A stretch of 11,689 nucleotides of DNA from NCBI GenBank assembly GCA_025774405.1, contig JALGWB010000033.1, forward strand, positions 857-12,545, written 5' to 3'. The DNA is from a bacterium. GTDB lineage: Bacteria; Arandabacterota; Arandabacteria; Arandabacterales; Arandabacteraceae. Under the pieces are notes generated by a model that was given only the letters and a program-made list of their open reading frames with translations, did not search any database and was not told the origin of the DNA. Made by a program: the position numbers and the translations under genes. Below, piece by piece: positions 1 through 6,988 of the stretch; position 1 is the first letter of the stretch, and each line of letters starts with the position of its first letter.

Positions 1-589
1 GCATCCTGAAGATAGGAATCATGACGGTGCGCAAAAAATAGAGATTGGCTGCGAGGACTGCTATTGCAACCACGAAAATGCTTGCTCCGGAGATCCCCGC
101 TGGCCCCGTGAGAATTTCAGGCTCACCTCCCAGTCCCGTTGGTGTAATGACAGCGAAGTAAATTGGATCCAATACCAGACAGAGATAGCACACCAGGCCT
201 ATGATGGAGCCAATGATCGAATGTGGTAGCTTTCGAAAGTGTCTCACGAGGAGCAGGATAACATAGCCAGTTAAGAGAGTGGCCATGGGACCTGATAGAA
301 CCAGTGACGCGACCACCCAGCGGGGTAAGTTATCGTGCAGAAGCCCTATATCAACCGACGGCAGAATGCCATAGATGAAAGATACGGTCCTGGGCAGGCC
401 AAAAGCTGACTTGATGGCAAGATGTCCTGCCTCGCGAACAGATAGATAGATGTAAAAGGCAAGCAAGAGACCTGCCAGTGTGTATCTTGCCTTCAATACT
501 TCCCCCACGAGGGCTACCGCCTTCAGCCGGATATCGCCATCATTGTACTTCCAAATGGGCTTTATTACAATTCTGAGGCTCCGTCTCAC
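1..589 (-). CDS. Multi-pass membrane protein, M50-protease-like with degenerate zinc motif (3' end cut by window)
   Basis: The reverse strand is open from the window edge through about 196 codons and encodes a hydrophobic protein with several likely membrane segments (around residues 37-50, 85-105, 113-135 and 165-185). Residues 52-56 read REAGH at the end of a hydrophobic helix, where site-2-type (M50) metalloproteases have HExxH. A later SGPMATLLTGY stretch and an LDPIYFAVI stretch followed by GGEPE resemble the GP and D-P regions of M50-like proteins. The first zinc histidine is Arg (codon CGC at 436-434), so it may be an inactive relative, or the resemblance may be superficial. I placed the start at the GTG at 589 (residues MRRSLRIVIKPIW). 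No strong ribosome site is visible, the frame stays open further upstream, and no ATG fits, so the start is uncertain. The C-terminus lies outside the window. It is transcribed divergently from the gene at 650. The coding call is fairly sure; the family is tentative. Confidence 0.6.
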   Translation of the reverse strand, partial: MRRSLRIVIKPIWKYNDGDIRLKAVALVGEVLKARYTLAGLLLAFYIYLSVREAGHLAIKSAFGLPRTVSFIYGILPSVDIGLLHDNLPRWVVASLVLSGPMATLLTGYVILLLVRHFRKLPHSIIGSIIGLVCYLCLVLDPIYFAVITPTGLGGEPEILTGPAGISGASIFVVAIAVLAANLYFLRTVMIPIFRM

Positions 590-599
590 CCTGGCAGGC

Positions 600-626
600 T
601 TGACCTGGGGTTGGATTTGTGCTAAA
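600..626 (+). promoter_or_regulatory. Predicted promoter of the 650-1081 gene
   Basis: A TTGACC -35 box (600-605) lies 15 nt from a GCTAAA -10 box (621-626), which is preceded by TGT (extended -10). The predicted transcript would begin near 633, just ahead of the GAGG at 638-641. The same TGT-NNTAAN pattern recurs at three other promoters in this window. Confidence 0.45.
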
Positions 627-649
627 GAATGATATTCGAGGTTATGCCA

Positions 650-1081
650 ATGGGAACAAAGCCCAGTTATGAGGATGGACACCTGATTGTAGCGGCTGTG
701 CGGGTATTAGCTCATAGTGCGAGTAAACCTCCGAGACCGGAGGACATTGCCGACCTCATCAATCTGCCTGTTGATTTCGTGAGAAATCTTGTCATCGCCC
801 TGGGCGAGGAAGGTATTCTGCGAGTCATTGAGAATCCTTTCGAGATCAGAGCGGAGATCGCGGATCACTTAAAACTCGAGGATCTCCCACGGAGTGCTGA
901 AACCCCGAGCATCAGGAATGAGCTTGAAGAGTTTGTCAAGCGCAGGAAGAAACAGATAGAGGAAACAGAAAAGATGCTGAGCCTCGATGAGATTGAGAAG
1001 CGAAAGAAGCAGAAATTATCCAAGCTTGAAGAGGAAATGAAGAAGATGAAGGATAAAGGCGTCCCGCCCCCTTTCGATTGA
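650..1081 (+). CDS. Winged-helix plus coiled-coil protein of unknown function
   Basis: The product has 143 residues. Residues about 10-65 look like a small winged-helix fold: a helix with VRVLAHSA, a helix-turn-helix-like run PRPEDIADLINLPVDFVRNLV, then a wing containing EEGILRVIENPFEIR. Residues about 87-135 are highly charged (ELEEFVKRRKKQIEE, then KLEEEMKKMK) and should form a coiled coil, followed by a proline-rich end. There is no signal peptide or membrane segment, so it is cytoplasmic. I chose the ATG at 650 because GAGG at 638-641 sits 8 nt upstream; the in-frame ATGs at 629 and 644 are too close to or upstream of that site, and 629 would precede the predicted transcription start. Hypothetical proteins of this style occur in Deltaproteobacteria and related groups, from memory. 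Its role is unknown; a DNA-binding or scaffold protein is possible. It converges with the transporter pair that ends at 1148. Confidence 0.8.
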   Translation: MGTKPSYEDGHLIVAAVRVLAHSASKPPRPEDIADLINLPVDFVRNLVIALGEEGILRVIENPFEIRAEIADHLKLEDLPRSAETPSIRNELEEFVKRRKKQIEETEKMLSLDEIEKRKKQKLSKLEEEMKKMKDKGVPPPFD

Positions 1082-1147
1082 GGCAATATCGAAGTTGTGA
1101 GGCTGGCTTCCACTCATAGATACAACCCCCGAATCAGGATCTTCTTG

Positions 1148-1270
1148 CTAGGGCTTGCGCTTTGCTGCTAGCACGAGGCAGATAGCGATACCGCCGTAAA
1201 GTACACCGGCTGCGACAATGAGCATGACAATGGCGGAAGTTGGCAATCTTGCTAATAGTGCTGCCACCAT
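1148..1270 (-). CDS. MetS-like small subunit of an NSS transporter (40 residues)
   Basis: This 40-residue protein has one membrane helix: a short amphipathic start (MVAALLARLPTSAIV), a hydrophobic core with VAAGVLYGGIAICLVLA, and a basic tail AKRKP. The pattern TSAIVM, then hydrophobic residues, then GG, then a basic end, matches the small MetS-type subunits encoded next to some bacterial NSS transporters (MetP-MetS of Corynebacterium glutamicum is the known example). The ATG at 1270 is only 2 nt after the stop of the transporter gene. Its ribosome site GAGGGAG overlaps the last codons of that gene, so the two are surely co-transcribed and probably translationally coupled. A longer frame reaching back to 1471 exists, but it only overlaps the transporter out of frame. 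Its known role is to be required with the large subunit for uptake; that it does so here is inferred from homology style and position. Confidence 0.8.
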   Translation of the reverse strand: MVAALLARLPTSAIVMLIVAAGVLYGGIAICLVLAAKRKP

Positions 1271-1272
1271 AA

Positions 1273-2742
1273 TTACGAGCTCCCTCTTGTCTTTGCCTTC
1301 ATCAGGAGAACCGAGATTATCGGTAGGGCAATAACCACAGCCCAACCAGCTGCAAACTCGGCCCAGCGTGGATAGTCGCCATATGGACCGTGAATTCTTG
1401 CCTTTATTTCGAGGACTATTGAAATTCCGAGCACAACCGGGGTTACAACCATGATCATGATATCCCACCACTTGCCAATGGAGAACTCAGAGACTGTGTT
1501 CACGTAGTTTCTTATTTTGGATGTTCCATAGAAATAGCCGATGACGATACATTCGAGCAATCCAACGACCACCAGACCAAACTTGTTCATGAAATTGTCG
1601 AGGATATCTAGCCAACTGAGTCCAGCATTGGTTGTGAAGACAACCCCTATGAGCAGGGCCAGGATACCAACACCAAAGTTGACCCGGAGCCTTCGGGCAT
1701 TGAATTTATCCATCACACCTGCAGCAGCAGCTTCAACAAGTGAGAATGCGGAATCAATCGCGAGTGTTAGGAGCATGACAAAAAATATCGCACCAAACAG
1801 GGGTGCAGCCCTTCCAAGATGGTTGATGATGCTGGGATACGTGATAAAAGCCAATCCAATGCCGGATCTTACCACTTCTTGAACTTCAACACCCATCTTT
1901 TGGGCGTAATAGCCGAGTGTCCCAAAGACAGCGAAGCCCCCTAGAAACGAGGTTCCACAGTTGGCAAGTGAGACGATAAATGCATTGTTGACGATATCCG
2001 ACTTTCTGGGCAGAAAACTGGCGTAGGCGATCATCACCCCGAATCCTACAGATAGCGAGAAGAAGATCTGGGAATAGGCGGCGAGCCAGACTTTCGCGCT
2101 GGCAAGCTTGCTGAAATCAGGGGTTAGATAATAAGCTATCCCCTGCTCGGCACCCGGAAGTGTTAAACCACGGATCACAAAAACCACCAAACAAAGCCAG
2201 GGTAGGGGAACTGTAAGGTAGACCACCTTACCGACGGTCTGGGCTCCCTTCCAGATGCAGAGAATGATGAGAACCCACGAAATCGCCAATCCAAGCAGGA
2301 TTTGGGGGTTCAGAGAGAAAACATTTCCGAGGTCCTTAGAGTAGTGAAGGAAAGTGTTATAGAAAAAAGTCTGGGTATCGCTGCCCCAGCTCTGCTTGAA
2401 GGAGAAACCGAAGTAATTGACACACCATCCCATTATGACTGTGTAATAGCAAACGATCATAAAGCCAACGCCGACGGCCAGCCATCCCAGCCATTCCCTT
2501 CCCTTCCCGGTTCTAGCGAATGCCACAGGTGCTGAAGCTGCCATCTTATGCCCCAGGCCCATCTCAAGCACCATCAGTGGGATGCCTGCAGTGAACAAAG
2601 CTATGAGGTATGGGATGAGGAAGGCTCCACCTCCATTCTCATAACAGATATAAGGGAAACGCCACACATTACCCAGGCCGATAGCTGAACCGATGGCCGC
2701 AAAGACAAAGGAAACTCGTGAAGGCCAGTAGGTCTTTTCCAC
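1273..2742 (-). CDS. Sodium-dependent symporter, NSS/SNF family (probable amino-acid importer)
   Basis: This 489-residue inner-membrane protein has about 12 predicted membrane helices, the usual size for neurotransmitter:sodium symporters. Helix 1 carries the family signature AIGLGNVWRFPY (residues about 20-31), followed by ENGGGAFLIPY. Helix 6 reads QIFFSLSVGFG (from 225), helix 7 NCGTSFLGGFAVFG (from 261), and helix 8 AIDSAFSLVEA (from 329). Gly at about 22 in helix 1, rather than Asp, points to an amino-acid substrate rather than a bare amine. Residues Y45, Q225, S229, N261 and S265 match the five chloride-site residues of animal members, and D330-S331 match their Na2 site. I set the start at GTG 2742 because GGAGG at 2751-2755 lies 8 nt upstream; an in-frame TTG at 2778 would fall at the predicted transcription start. 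It is followed at 2 nt by the MetS-like gene and has its own promoter at 2785-2812. The exact substrate cannot be told from sequence. Confidence 0.93.
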   Translation of the reverse strand: MEKTYWPSRVSFVFAAIGSAIGLGNVWRFPYICYENGGGAFLIPYLIALFTAGIPLMVLEMGLGHKMAASAPVAFARTGKGREWLGWLAVGVGFMIVCYYTVIMGWCVNYFGFSFKQSWGSDTQTFFYNTFLHYSKDLGNVFSLNPQILLGLAISWVLIILCIWKGAQTVGKVVYLTVPLPWLCLVVFVIRGLTLPGAEQGIAYYLTPDFSKLASAKVWLAAYSQIFFSLSVGFGVMIAYASFLPRKSDIVNNAFIVSLANCGTSFLGGFAVFGTLGYYAQKMGVEVQEVVRSGIGLAFITYPSIINHLGRAAPLFGAIFFVMLLTLAIDSAFSLVEAAAAGVMDKFNARRLRVNFGVGILALLIGVVFTTNAGLSWLDILDNFMNKFGLVVVGLLECIVIGYFYGTSKIRNYVNTVSEFSIGKWWDIMIMVVTPVVLGISIVLEIKARIHGPYGDYPRWAEFAAGWAVVIALPIISVLLMKAKTRGSS

Positions 2743-2784
2743 TACCTTTACCTCCTGCGCGTTCAGGAATGTAAACAAGTTTCG

Positions 2785-2812
2785 CTTACCACAAGAGCCA
2801 ACAGGCTGTCAA
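2785..2812 (-). promoter_or_regulatory. Predicted promoter of the NSS transporter unit
   Basis: On the minus strand a perfect TTGACA (2812-2807) is followed by 16 nt and GGTAAG (2790-2785), with TGT just before the -10 box. It lies between the response-regulator stop and the transporter start, giving a leader of about 35 nt. The 11-nt segment TTGTGGTAAGC is identical but for one base to that in the promoter at 11238-11265, at the same distance from TTGACA. Confidence 0.6.
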
Positions 2813-2857
2813 CCAAACTTTGGCTTGGAGTTCCGGCTTTCGATAGATGTTTACATC
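2813..2857. repeat. Two short inverted repeats upstream of the transporter promoter (possible operators)
   Basis: CCAAACTTTGG (2813-2823) is a perfect 5+1+5 inverted repeat that directly abuts the -35 box. GATGTTTACATC (2846-2857) is a perfect 5+2+5 inverted repeat about 35 nt further upstream. Both are in the right place for activator or repressor sites, but short repeats like these also arise by chance, and no cognate regulator is identified. Confidence 0.25.
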
Positions 2858-2906
2858 GAGGGAATTTTATCGATTGCTTGCAAAGATGAGATCTCTTGCT
2901 GCCATC

Positions 2907-3320
2907 CTAGAGCGATACAAGCAAGAAGAAGGTGTGGCTTTTCGGATTTCCACCGCCACCGGGTGTCACTGCTGACTCGATCAGGTCCACGATGGCTTTG
3001 AGCTCGAATGGCTTGGAAAGCTTTGCTATTGCTCCAGATCTGATCGCCTCATCCATCATACGGTCTTCGGCATAGCCGCTCATCATGACTATCTTGGTGG
3101 TTGGATCTATTTTCAATATCGCTTTGCAGGCCTCGAGTCCATTCATGTGAGGCATTCTCATGTCCATCAGGATTATGTCGTAATGCTTCTGTTTGCATTT
3201 CTCAACAGCAATGTCACCGTCTTCCGCTGTATCAACATTGCCTCCCAGCGACAGAGCCACATCCTTGAAGAAATCTCTGATGATCTGTTCGTCATCAACG
3301 ACGAGGATATTGGCGCACAT
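2907..3320 (-). CDS. REC-only response regulator
   Basis: The 137-residue protein is a single CheY-like receiver domain. The acidic pair is D9-D10 (VVDDEQ), the phosphoacceptor is D53 (ILMDMRMP), the switch residue is S81 (MMSGYA), and the conserved lysine is K103 (LSKPFE). After residue about 118 there is only a short tail (PGGGGNPKSH then hydrophobic residues) and no DNA-binding or enzymatic output domain. It must therefore act by protein contact, like CheY, or as a phosphotransfer step. Its ATG shares one base with the TGA of the kinase gene (TGATG), so the pair is translationally coupled and should be cognate partners. The downstream gene has its own promoter, so this is probably the end of its transcription unit. 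Confidence 0.93.
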   Translation of the reverse strand: MCANILVVDDEQIIRDFFKDVALSLGGNVDTAEDGDIAVEKCKQKHYDIILMDMRMPHMNGLEACKAILKIDPTTKIVMMSGYAEDRMMDEAIRSGAIAKLSKPFELKAIVDLIESAVTPGGGGNPKSHTFFLLVSL

Positions 3321-5209
3321 CAGACAGCAACCTCCTCAAAGCTCCAGCACTCTACAAGTGGAATGAGTGACTTACGTTTGTAAACTTCACAATTCTTGCA
3401 ATTGGGAGGTAGTGGGTCTCCTTTTCGTCTATGGCGCTTTGCTATTTCCTCCCAGCAGAGATGTCCCTTCCTGTTCTTGAAAGCTGGACAGCTTTCCTTG
3501 CGGAATCCACAGGTCGAAAAGCAATCCACCAACTGCCAGCAATTCGGCGCACCTATTACAGGAAGGGCTATCCTGAAAACCGTACCCTCTCCCTTTATGC
3601 TGAGGACCTCGATTCTACCGCCGTGATTTTCAATGATGCCCAAACTGATGGAGAGTCCCAATCCGGTTCCTTTACCCACCTCCTTGGTTGTAAAGAAAGG
3701 ATTGAAAATGTCGTTGATAGTTGCCTTGTCCATTCCCGTACCACTGTCTGCAACAAGAACTTCAATGAAATCAGGACTGGTACTTTGTCTTGAAATGACA
3801 GTGATTATGCCACTGCCCTTGGGTTCGATTGCATCCTTTGCATTGGTGATCAGGTTGAGAAAGACCTGCTCAAGCTGATTTGCATCTGCAAGCACTTTGG
3901 GCAGGTTCGGCGAAAGGTTTCTTCTCACTTTGATATTGTGTGATCTCAGTTGCTCACCGAGGAGCATGAGAGCGTCGTCTATGGGCTGGTTTATGTCGGT
4001 TTCTCCATATTCGAATTTCGATTGTCGAGCGAATGTCCTCAGATTGTTTACTATCTTGGTCATTCTTACACACTGGTCTTCAATCTTCTTCGCATAGCGC
4101 CATTCAGGTGAGTCCTTCTCCAGTTTGAGTAGAAGCAGGTCAGTATAGCCACTAATGCCAGCGAGAGGTTGATTGAGCTCGTGGGCGACTCCGGCTCCAA
4201 ATTGGCCCATGGCTGCCATCTTACTTGCCTGGATCAGCTGTGCCTGGGTTTCTTTGAGATTGCGATTGGCTTCCTCTAAGTCTGCTGTCCGCTCTTTGAC
4301 CTTCTGCTCAAGCGTGCGGCTGTAGTTTTCAATTTCTTCGTGAGATCTGCGCAGGTCGATGACCATCCGATTGAATGATTTCGCAAGCTCAGCGACCTCA
4401 TCCGAACCCGCCTCCTCAACCATATGGCTCAAATCTCCAGCTGCTATTTCTTCTGTTGCCTTGACCAGGTTCTTTATCGGTATGACAACTGCCCGGGTCA
4501 TTGCATAGACAGCAAAAATCGATGCGCAGCCAATTACTGCCGCAATAAGTGCTACGATAGCCTTTACGCGGTCCATCATTCTTTCTATGCCCTGAAGCGA
4601 AACACCCACCACCGCCCGACCAATCTCTTCAACCTCAGCGCCTTCCTGCTTGCTGTAAGGACTAGCTATCGGTGTCATGTCGGCGTCGCCAAGTAAGAGA
4701 TCTTCCCTTGTTAGATCCCGTTTGATCCTTTCAACAGGTGTTATGAAGTGGATCAGGTCGTCTCTTGGCTTTTCACCTGACAGCGGGAGATCGCGGTCGT
4801 TGACGAAACCTACGATGTCTTCAGGTATGTCGGCCTTCTCTCCAACCCGAGACGAAAGGCTGTGCCCGATTATCGTTCCGTCACGATCAATCAGCATTGC
4901 ATAGACGACATCATCCTCCATCGCCACACCAGATGTCAGCTCACTCAATCCTTTGGTGTCCCTTGCAAGAACCCCTAAGCGGCTGTTGTAGGCTAAATTC
5001 GTGGCGAGGCTACGTGCCCTCTGAAGCAGGGCTTGAGTTATCACAGTACGCTCATGGTGGATGAAAAACCATGAGAATCCCAGGACAGCTGCTACTATTA
5101 CCGCAGTAACAAGAAGCAAGAACTTCCCCTGTATGCCAAGTGGGGATGCTGAAAAAATTGGTAGATTCTTCTGTTTGCCTGCTTGCCGGCTGCTTATAGG
5201 TTCACCCAT
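3320..5209 (-). CDS. Membrane sensor histidine kinase with C-terminal cysteine-rich module
   Basis: This 629-residue protein has membrane helix 1 at about residues 30-51 and a periplasmic sensor region at about 52-214. Membrane helix 2 lies at about 215-238 and a HAMP domain at 238-292, followed by a coiled coil at 289-328. The HisKA domain has phospho-acceptor H343 in VAHELNQPLAG. The HATPase domain has an N box (NLITNAKDAI, N456), a G1 box (DSGTGM, from 488), an F box (NPFFTT) and a G2 box (GKGTGLGLS, from 513). The kinase fold ends near residue 552. The last 75 residues form an unusual module with eight cysteines at about 557, 563, 567, 574, 585, 604, 607 and 621, including NCW, CPAF, LCW and a CxxC; it resembles the so-called two-CW motif. 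The ATG at 5209 has AGG a few bases upstream; a TTG at 5263 is the alternative. It overlaps the receiver gene by 1 nt. The stimulus is unknown. Confidence 0.92.
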   Translation of the reverse strand: MGEPISSRQAGKQKNLPIFSASPLGIQGKFLLLVTAVIVAAVLGFSWFFIHHERTVITQALLQRARSLATNLAYNSRLGVLARDTKGLSELTSGVAMEDDVVYAMLIDRDGTIIGHSLSSRVGEKADIPEDIVGFVNDRDLPLSGEKPRDDLIHFITPVERIKRDLTREDLLLGDADMTPIASPYSKQEGAEVEEIGRAVVGVSLQGIERMMDRVKAIVALIAAVIGCASIFAVYAMTRAVVIPIKNLVKATEEIAAGDLSHMVEEAGSDEVAELAKSFNRMVIDLRRSHEEIENYSRTLEQKVKERTADLEEANRNLKETQAQLIQASKMAAMGQFGAGVAHELNQPLAGISGYTDLLLLKLEKDSPEWRYAKKIEDQCVRMTKIVNNLRTFARQSKFEYGETDINQPIDDALMLLGEQLRSHNIKVRRNLSPNLPKVLADANQLEQVFLNLITNAKDAIEPKGSGIITVISRQSTSPDFIEVLVADSGTGMDKATINDIFNPFFTTKEVGKGTGLGLSISLGIIENHGGRIEVLSIKGEGTVFRIALPVIGAPNCWQLVDCFSTCGFRKESCPAFKNRKGHLCWEEIAKRHRRKGDPLPPNCKNCEVYKRKSLIPLVECWSFEEVAV

Positions 5210-5260
5210 TTCTAACCTATGTACTATTAGAAAACAGACTTTCCTCAGGTAGTATATCGG

Positions 5261-5280
5261 CAAGCAGCCAGGTTTGCTTG
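5261..5280. repeat. 6-bp inverted repeat in the barrel-kinase spacer
   Basis: CAAGCA (5261-5266) and TGCTTG (5275-5280) can form a 6-bp stem with an 8-nt loop in the 90-nt gap between the small barrel gene and the kinase gene. No T-tract follows on either strand, so it is not a clear terminator. It could be a minor processing or pausing hairpin. I found no convincing promoter in this gap. Confidence 0.2.
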
Positions 5281-5299
5281 AGTTGAGATACCCTGAAGC

Positions 5300-5788
5300 T
5301 TAGAAGTAGAAAAGGAATCCAATGAGCGTTGTTGTCCCGACACGGGTTGGATCTGTATGGAAGCTAAAGTTGAGTTCTGCCCTTACGCCTATTCTTTTCA
5401 GAATGACATACTCAACGCCGCCAGCCGCTTCGATTGTCCCACTGGTATTGGACTCACCATTACCTGTCATGGTCAAAATAAAGCGACCTGCCAGGTAGGG
5501 AGAGACCCTTGCAAACGGGGCAACGTCGTAGATTCCTCCTAGGCCGAGATCGAGTCTGGTATAGTCACAATCAGCATTCGGCCCACATTCGTCTGATATG
5601 TGTTCCATTGCGAAGATGACCTCAGCTCCAAAACTTTCATTAATGCCAATACGTCCCAACCATCGTCTGGGTCCATCGAGCTCTCCACCCACACCATACC
5701 ACTTTACATACTCGTCAGCAGCAGCCGCACTCAGGAAGAAGGTGAAAAGGCAGATGAGGATCAAGGACGTGCTGATAGCTAGCTTCAT
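5300..5788 (-). CDS. Small outer-membrane beta-barrel-like protein
   Basis: The 162-residue precursor has a signal peptide (residues 1-24, MKLAISTSLILICLF then SAAAA before DEY). The mature part is made of alternating short strands and turns (YGVGGELDG, RWLGRIGIN, FGAEVIFAM, YTRLDLGLGGIYDV, VSPYLAGRFILTM, GTIEAAGGVEYV, IGVRAELNFSF, TTTLIGFLFYF) and ends in Phe, as most outer-membrane barrels do. The size fits an eight-stranded OmpA/OmpX-like barrel. Two cysteines in DECGPNADCDY could form a disulfide in a loop. The ATG at 5788 follows a strong GGGGGAG ribosome site, so upstream in-frame starts within the preceding gene are unlikely. It starts 20 nt after the large barrel gene, which implies one transcript. 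No specific function can be assigned. Confidence 0.8.
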   Translation of the reverse strand: MKLAISTSLILICLFTFFLSAAAADEYVKWYGVGGELDGPRRWLGRIGINESFGAEVIFAMEHISDECGPNADCDYTRLDLGLGGIYDVAPFARVSPYLAGRFILTMTGNGESNTSGTIEAAGGVEYVILKRIGVRAELNFSFHTDPTRVGTTTLIGFLFYF

Positions 5789-5808
5789 GGTTGCTCCCCC
5801 TTTCTCCG

Positions 5809-6984
5809 CTATCTCTTGACTTCTCGGCGCCAAACTTCCTTTGCTGAGATCGAACACGAAAAGCCTACGAATTTCTCCTTCAGCGACGCGTCACTGTCTT
5901 CCCTTCTACCTACCTCGATTGATAGGCTCAGTGATGCCCGATCTTTGCCTATGGGCACGATTGTCCCGATTGAGAAGGTTTGCTCATAGATTCGATCTCC
6001 CGGATCGTGCCAATCGACGGGTTGGCGATAATACCCTGCGAGCAGAGGATATCTCGATGCAATTCCCAAATGGGGTCCGGTGTAGGTTATACCCACAGCC
6101 CATCTTTCGAGAGCACTCGCTGTTATGGGAAGAGTATCCAGCCTGGCCTCTGACCAAGGGCTTTGATGATAGTCTACCTCCACAGCGAGCCATGGCACGG
6201 GCTTGCCCTTCAGCCCCATGCTGATGGACTTGCTGGATGAAAGTTTGAAATGCCTGGTGGAGTAAATTCCTGCATACCGGTTCTCGCATTCCATTTCGCC
6301 TTCCAGGTTTGCGCCCGTTCTCAAGAAAATAGCGAATCTGAAGCGATCAGAAGCAGCCAGCAGACCAATTCCAAGCGTGCTGCCATCTGCACTCATGTCA
6401 TAGATATCCTGTGTATCCTTGAGGTCCCCACTGGCAAAATCAGTGGATGTTTCAGTCCTGATATCGAAGAAAGAGAAGATGGGACCGCCGGAGACAACCA
6501 AACCCTTGCCCAGCTTTGCCGAAAGCAGGATCGGCACTGAGTGGATTGAACTCTGCCTGGTTTGCTTGACCGTGTAGATTTCATGAGAATAAGTCGTGTC
6601 AGTAGCTGTTAGCTTCAGATTTGCCAGTTTTTCCTCAAACAGGCCTGTAAGAATTGATACGCCTTTGAAAGGAATCACAATGCTAAGAGAGGGGAAAGTG
6701 GTTGTAATCGTCTGCTCTTGACCATTGAGATAGGTTGAATTGGTACTAATATGAGCGAAACCTCCAGTGACGATGATTCGATCAGCATAAGCTGCGGCAA
6801 AGGGAGAGAGCAGAGATGATGAGGTTTTATCCTCAGTCGCAAGTGTTGCCCCACCCAGGGCTCTCGTCGAACCAGTAGCAGGGATCAGATCTCTTCCGAG
6901 TCCATGGGAATCGAAGATCGAATCGGCAGCGGCTTCGCTTGCCAGCAATCCAACCAGTACGACGAATGTCAGAAATCTCATCAT
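5809..6984 (-). CDS. Outer-membrane beta-barrel-like protein (PorV/FadL-like style)
   Basis: The precursor has 391 residues. A signal peptide (MMRFLTFVVLVGLLASEAAA) is followed by DSIFDSHGLGRD and then GSTRALGGATLATED, a motif near the mature N-terminus that recalls the SRALGGA start of PorV/PorQ- and FadL-type barrels. The rest alternates amphipathic strands with polar turns (for example GLVVSGGPIFSFFDI, WLAVEVDYHQSPWSE, RWAVGITYTGPHLGIASRY, RASLSLSIEVGRRED). I place the start at one of the two adjacent ATGs, 6984 or 6981, because a signal peptide begins there; AGGG lies about 9 nt upstream. A longer frame reaching 7071 would overlap the lipoprotein gene. It begins 4 nt after that gene's stop, so the pair is co-transcribed and may form an envelope complex. 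PorV-like proteins work with type IX secretion, which would suit the sorting-tail proteins at 8380 and 9245, but that link is inference. Confidence 0.78.
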   Translation of the reverse strand: MMRFLTFVVLVGLLASEAAADSIFDSHGLGRDLIPATGSTRALGGATLATEDKTSSSLLSPFAAAYADRIIVTGGFAHISTNSTYLNGQEQTITTTFPSLSIVIPFKGVSILTGLFEEKLANLKLTATDTTYSHEIYTVKQTRQSSIHSVPILLSAKLGKGLVVSGGPIFSFFDIRTETSTDFASGDLKDTQDIYDMSADGSTLGIGLLAASDRFRFAIFLRTGANLEGEMECENRYAGIYSTRHFKLSSSKSISMGLKGKPVPWLAVEVDYHQSPWSEARLDTLPITASALERWAVGITYTGPHLGIASRYPLLAGYYRQPVDWHDPGDRIYEQTFSIGTIVPIGKDRASLSLSIEVGRREDSDASLKEKFVGFSCSISAKEVWRREVKR

Positions 6985-6988
6985 GTTA

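Noticed and set aside
865..1113. An 82-codon minus-strand frame rich in Ser and Phe
   Set aside because: It is the antisense image of the charged coiled-coil region of the 650-1081 gene.
1148..1471. A 107-codon version of the small-subunit frame
   Set aside because: Its first two thirds overlap the transporter gene in another frame and read as low-quality sequence; only the part from 1270 has a ribosome site and a membrane helix.
2743..2778. An upstream TTG start for the NSS transporter
   Set aside because: It falls at the predicted transcription start, while GGAGG is correctly placed for the GTG at 2742.
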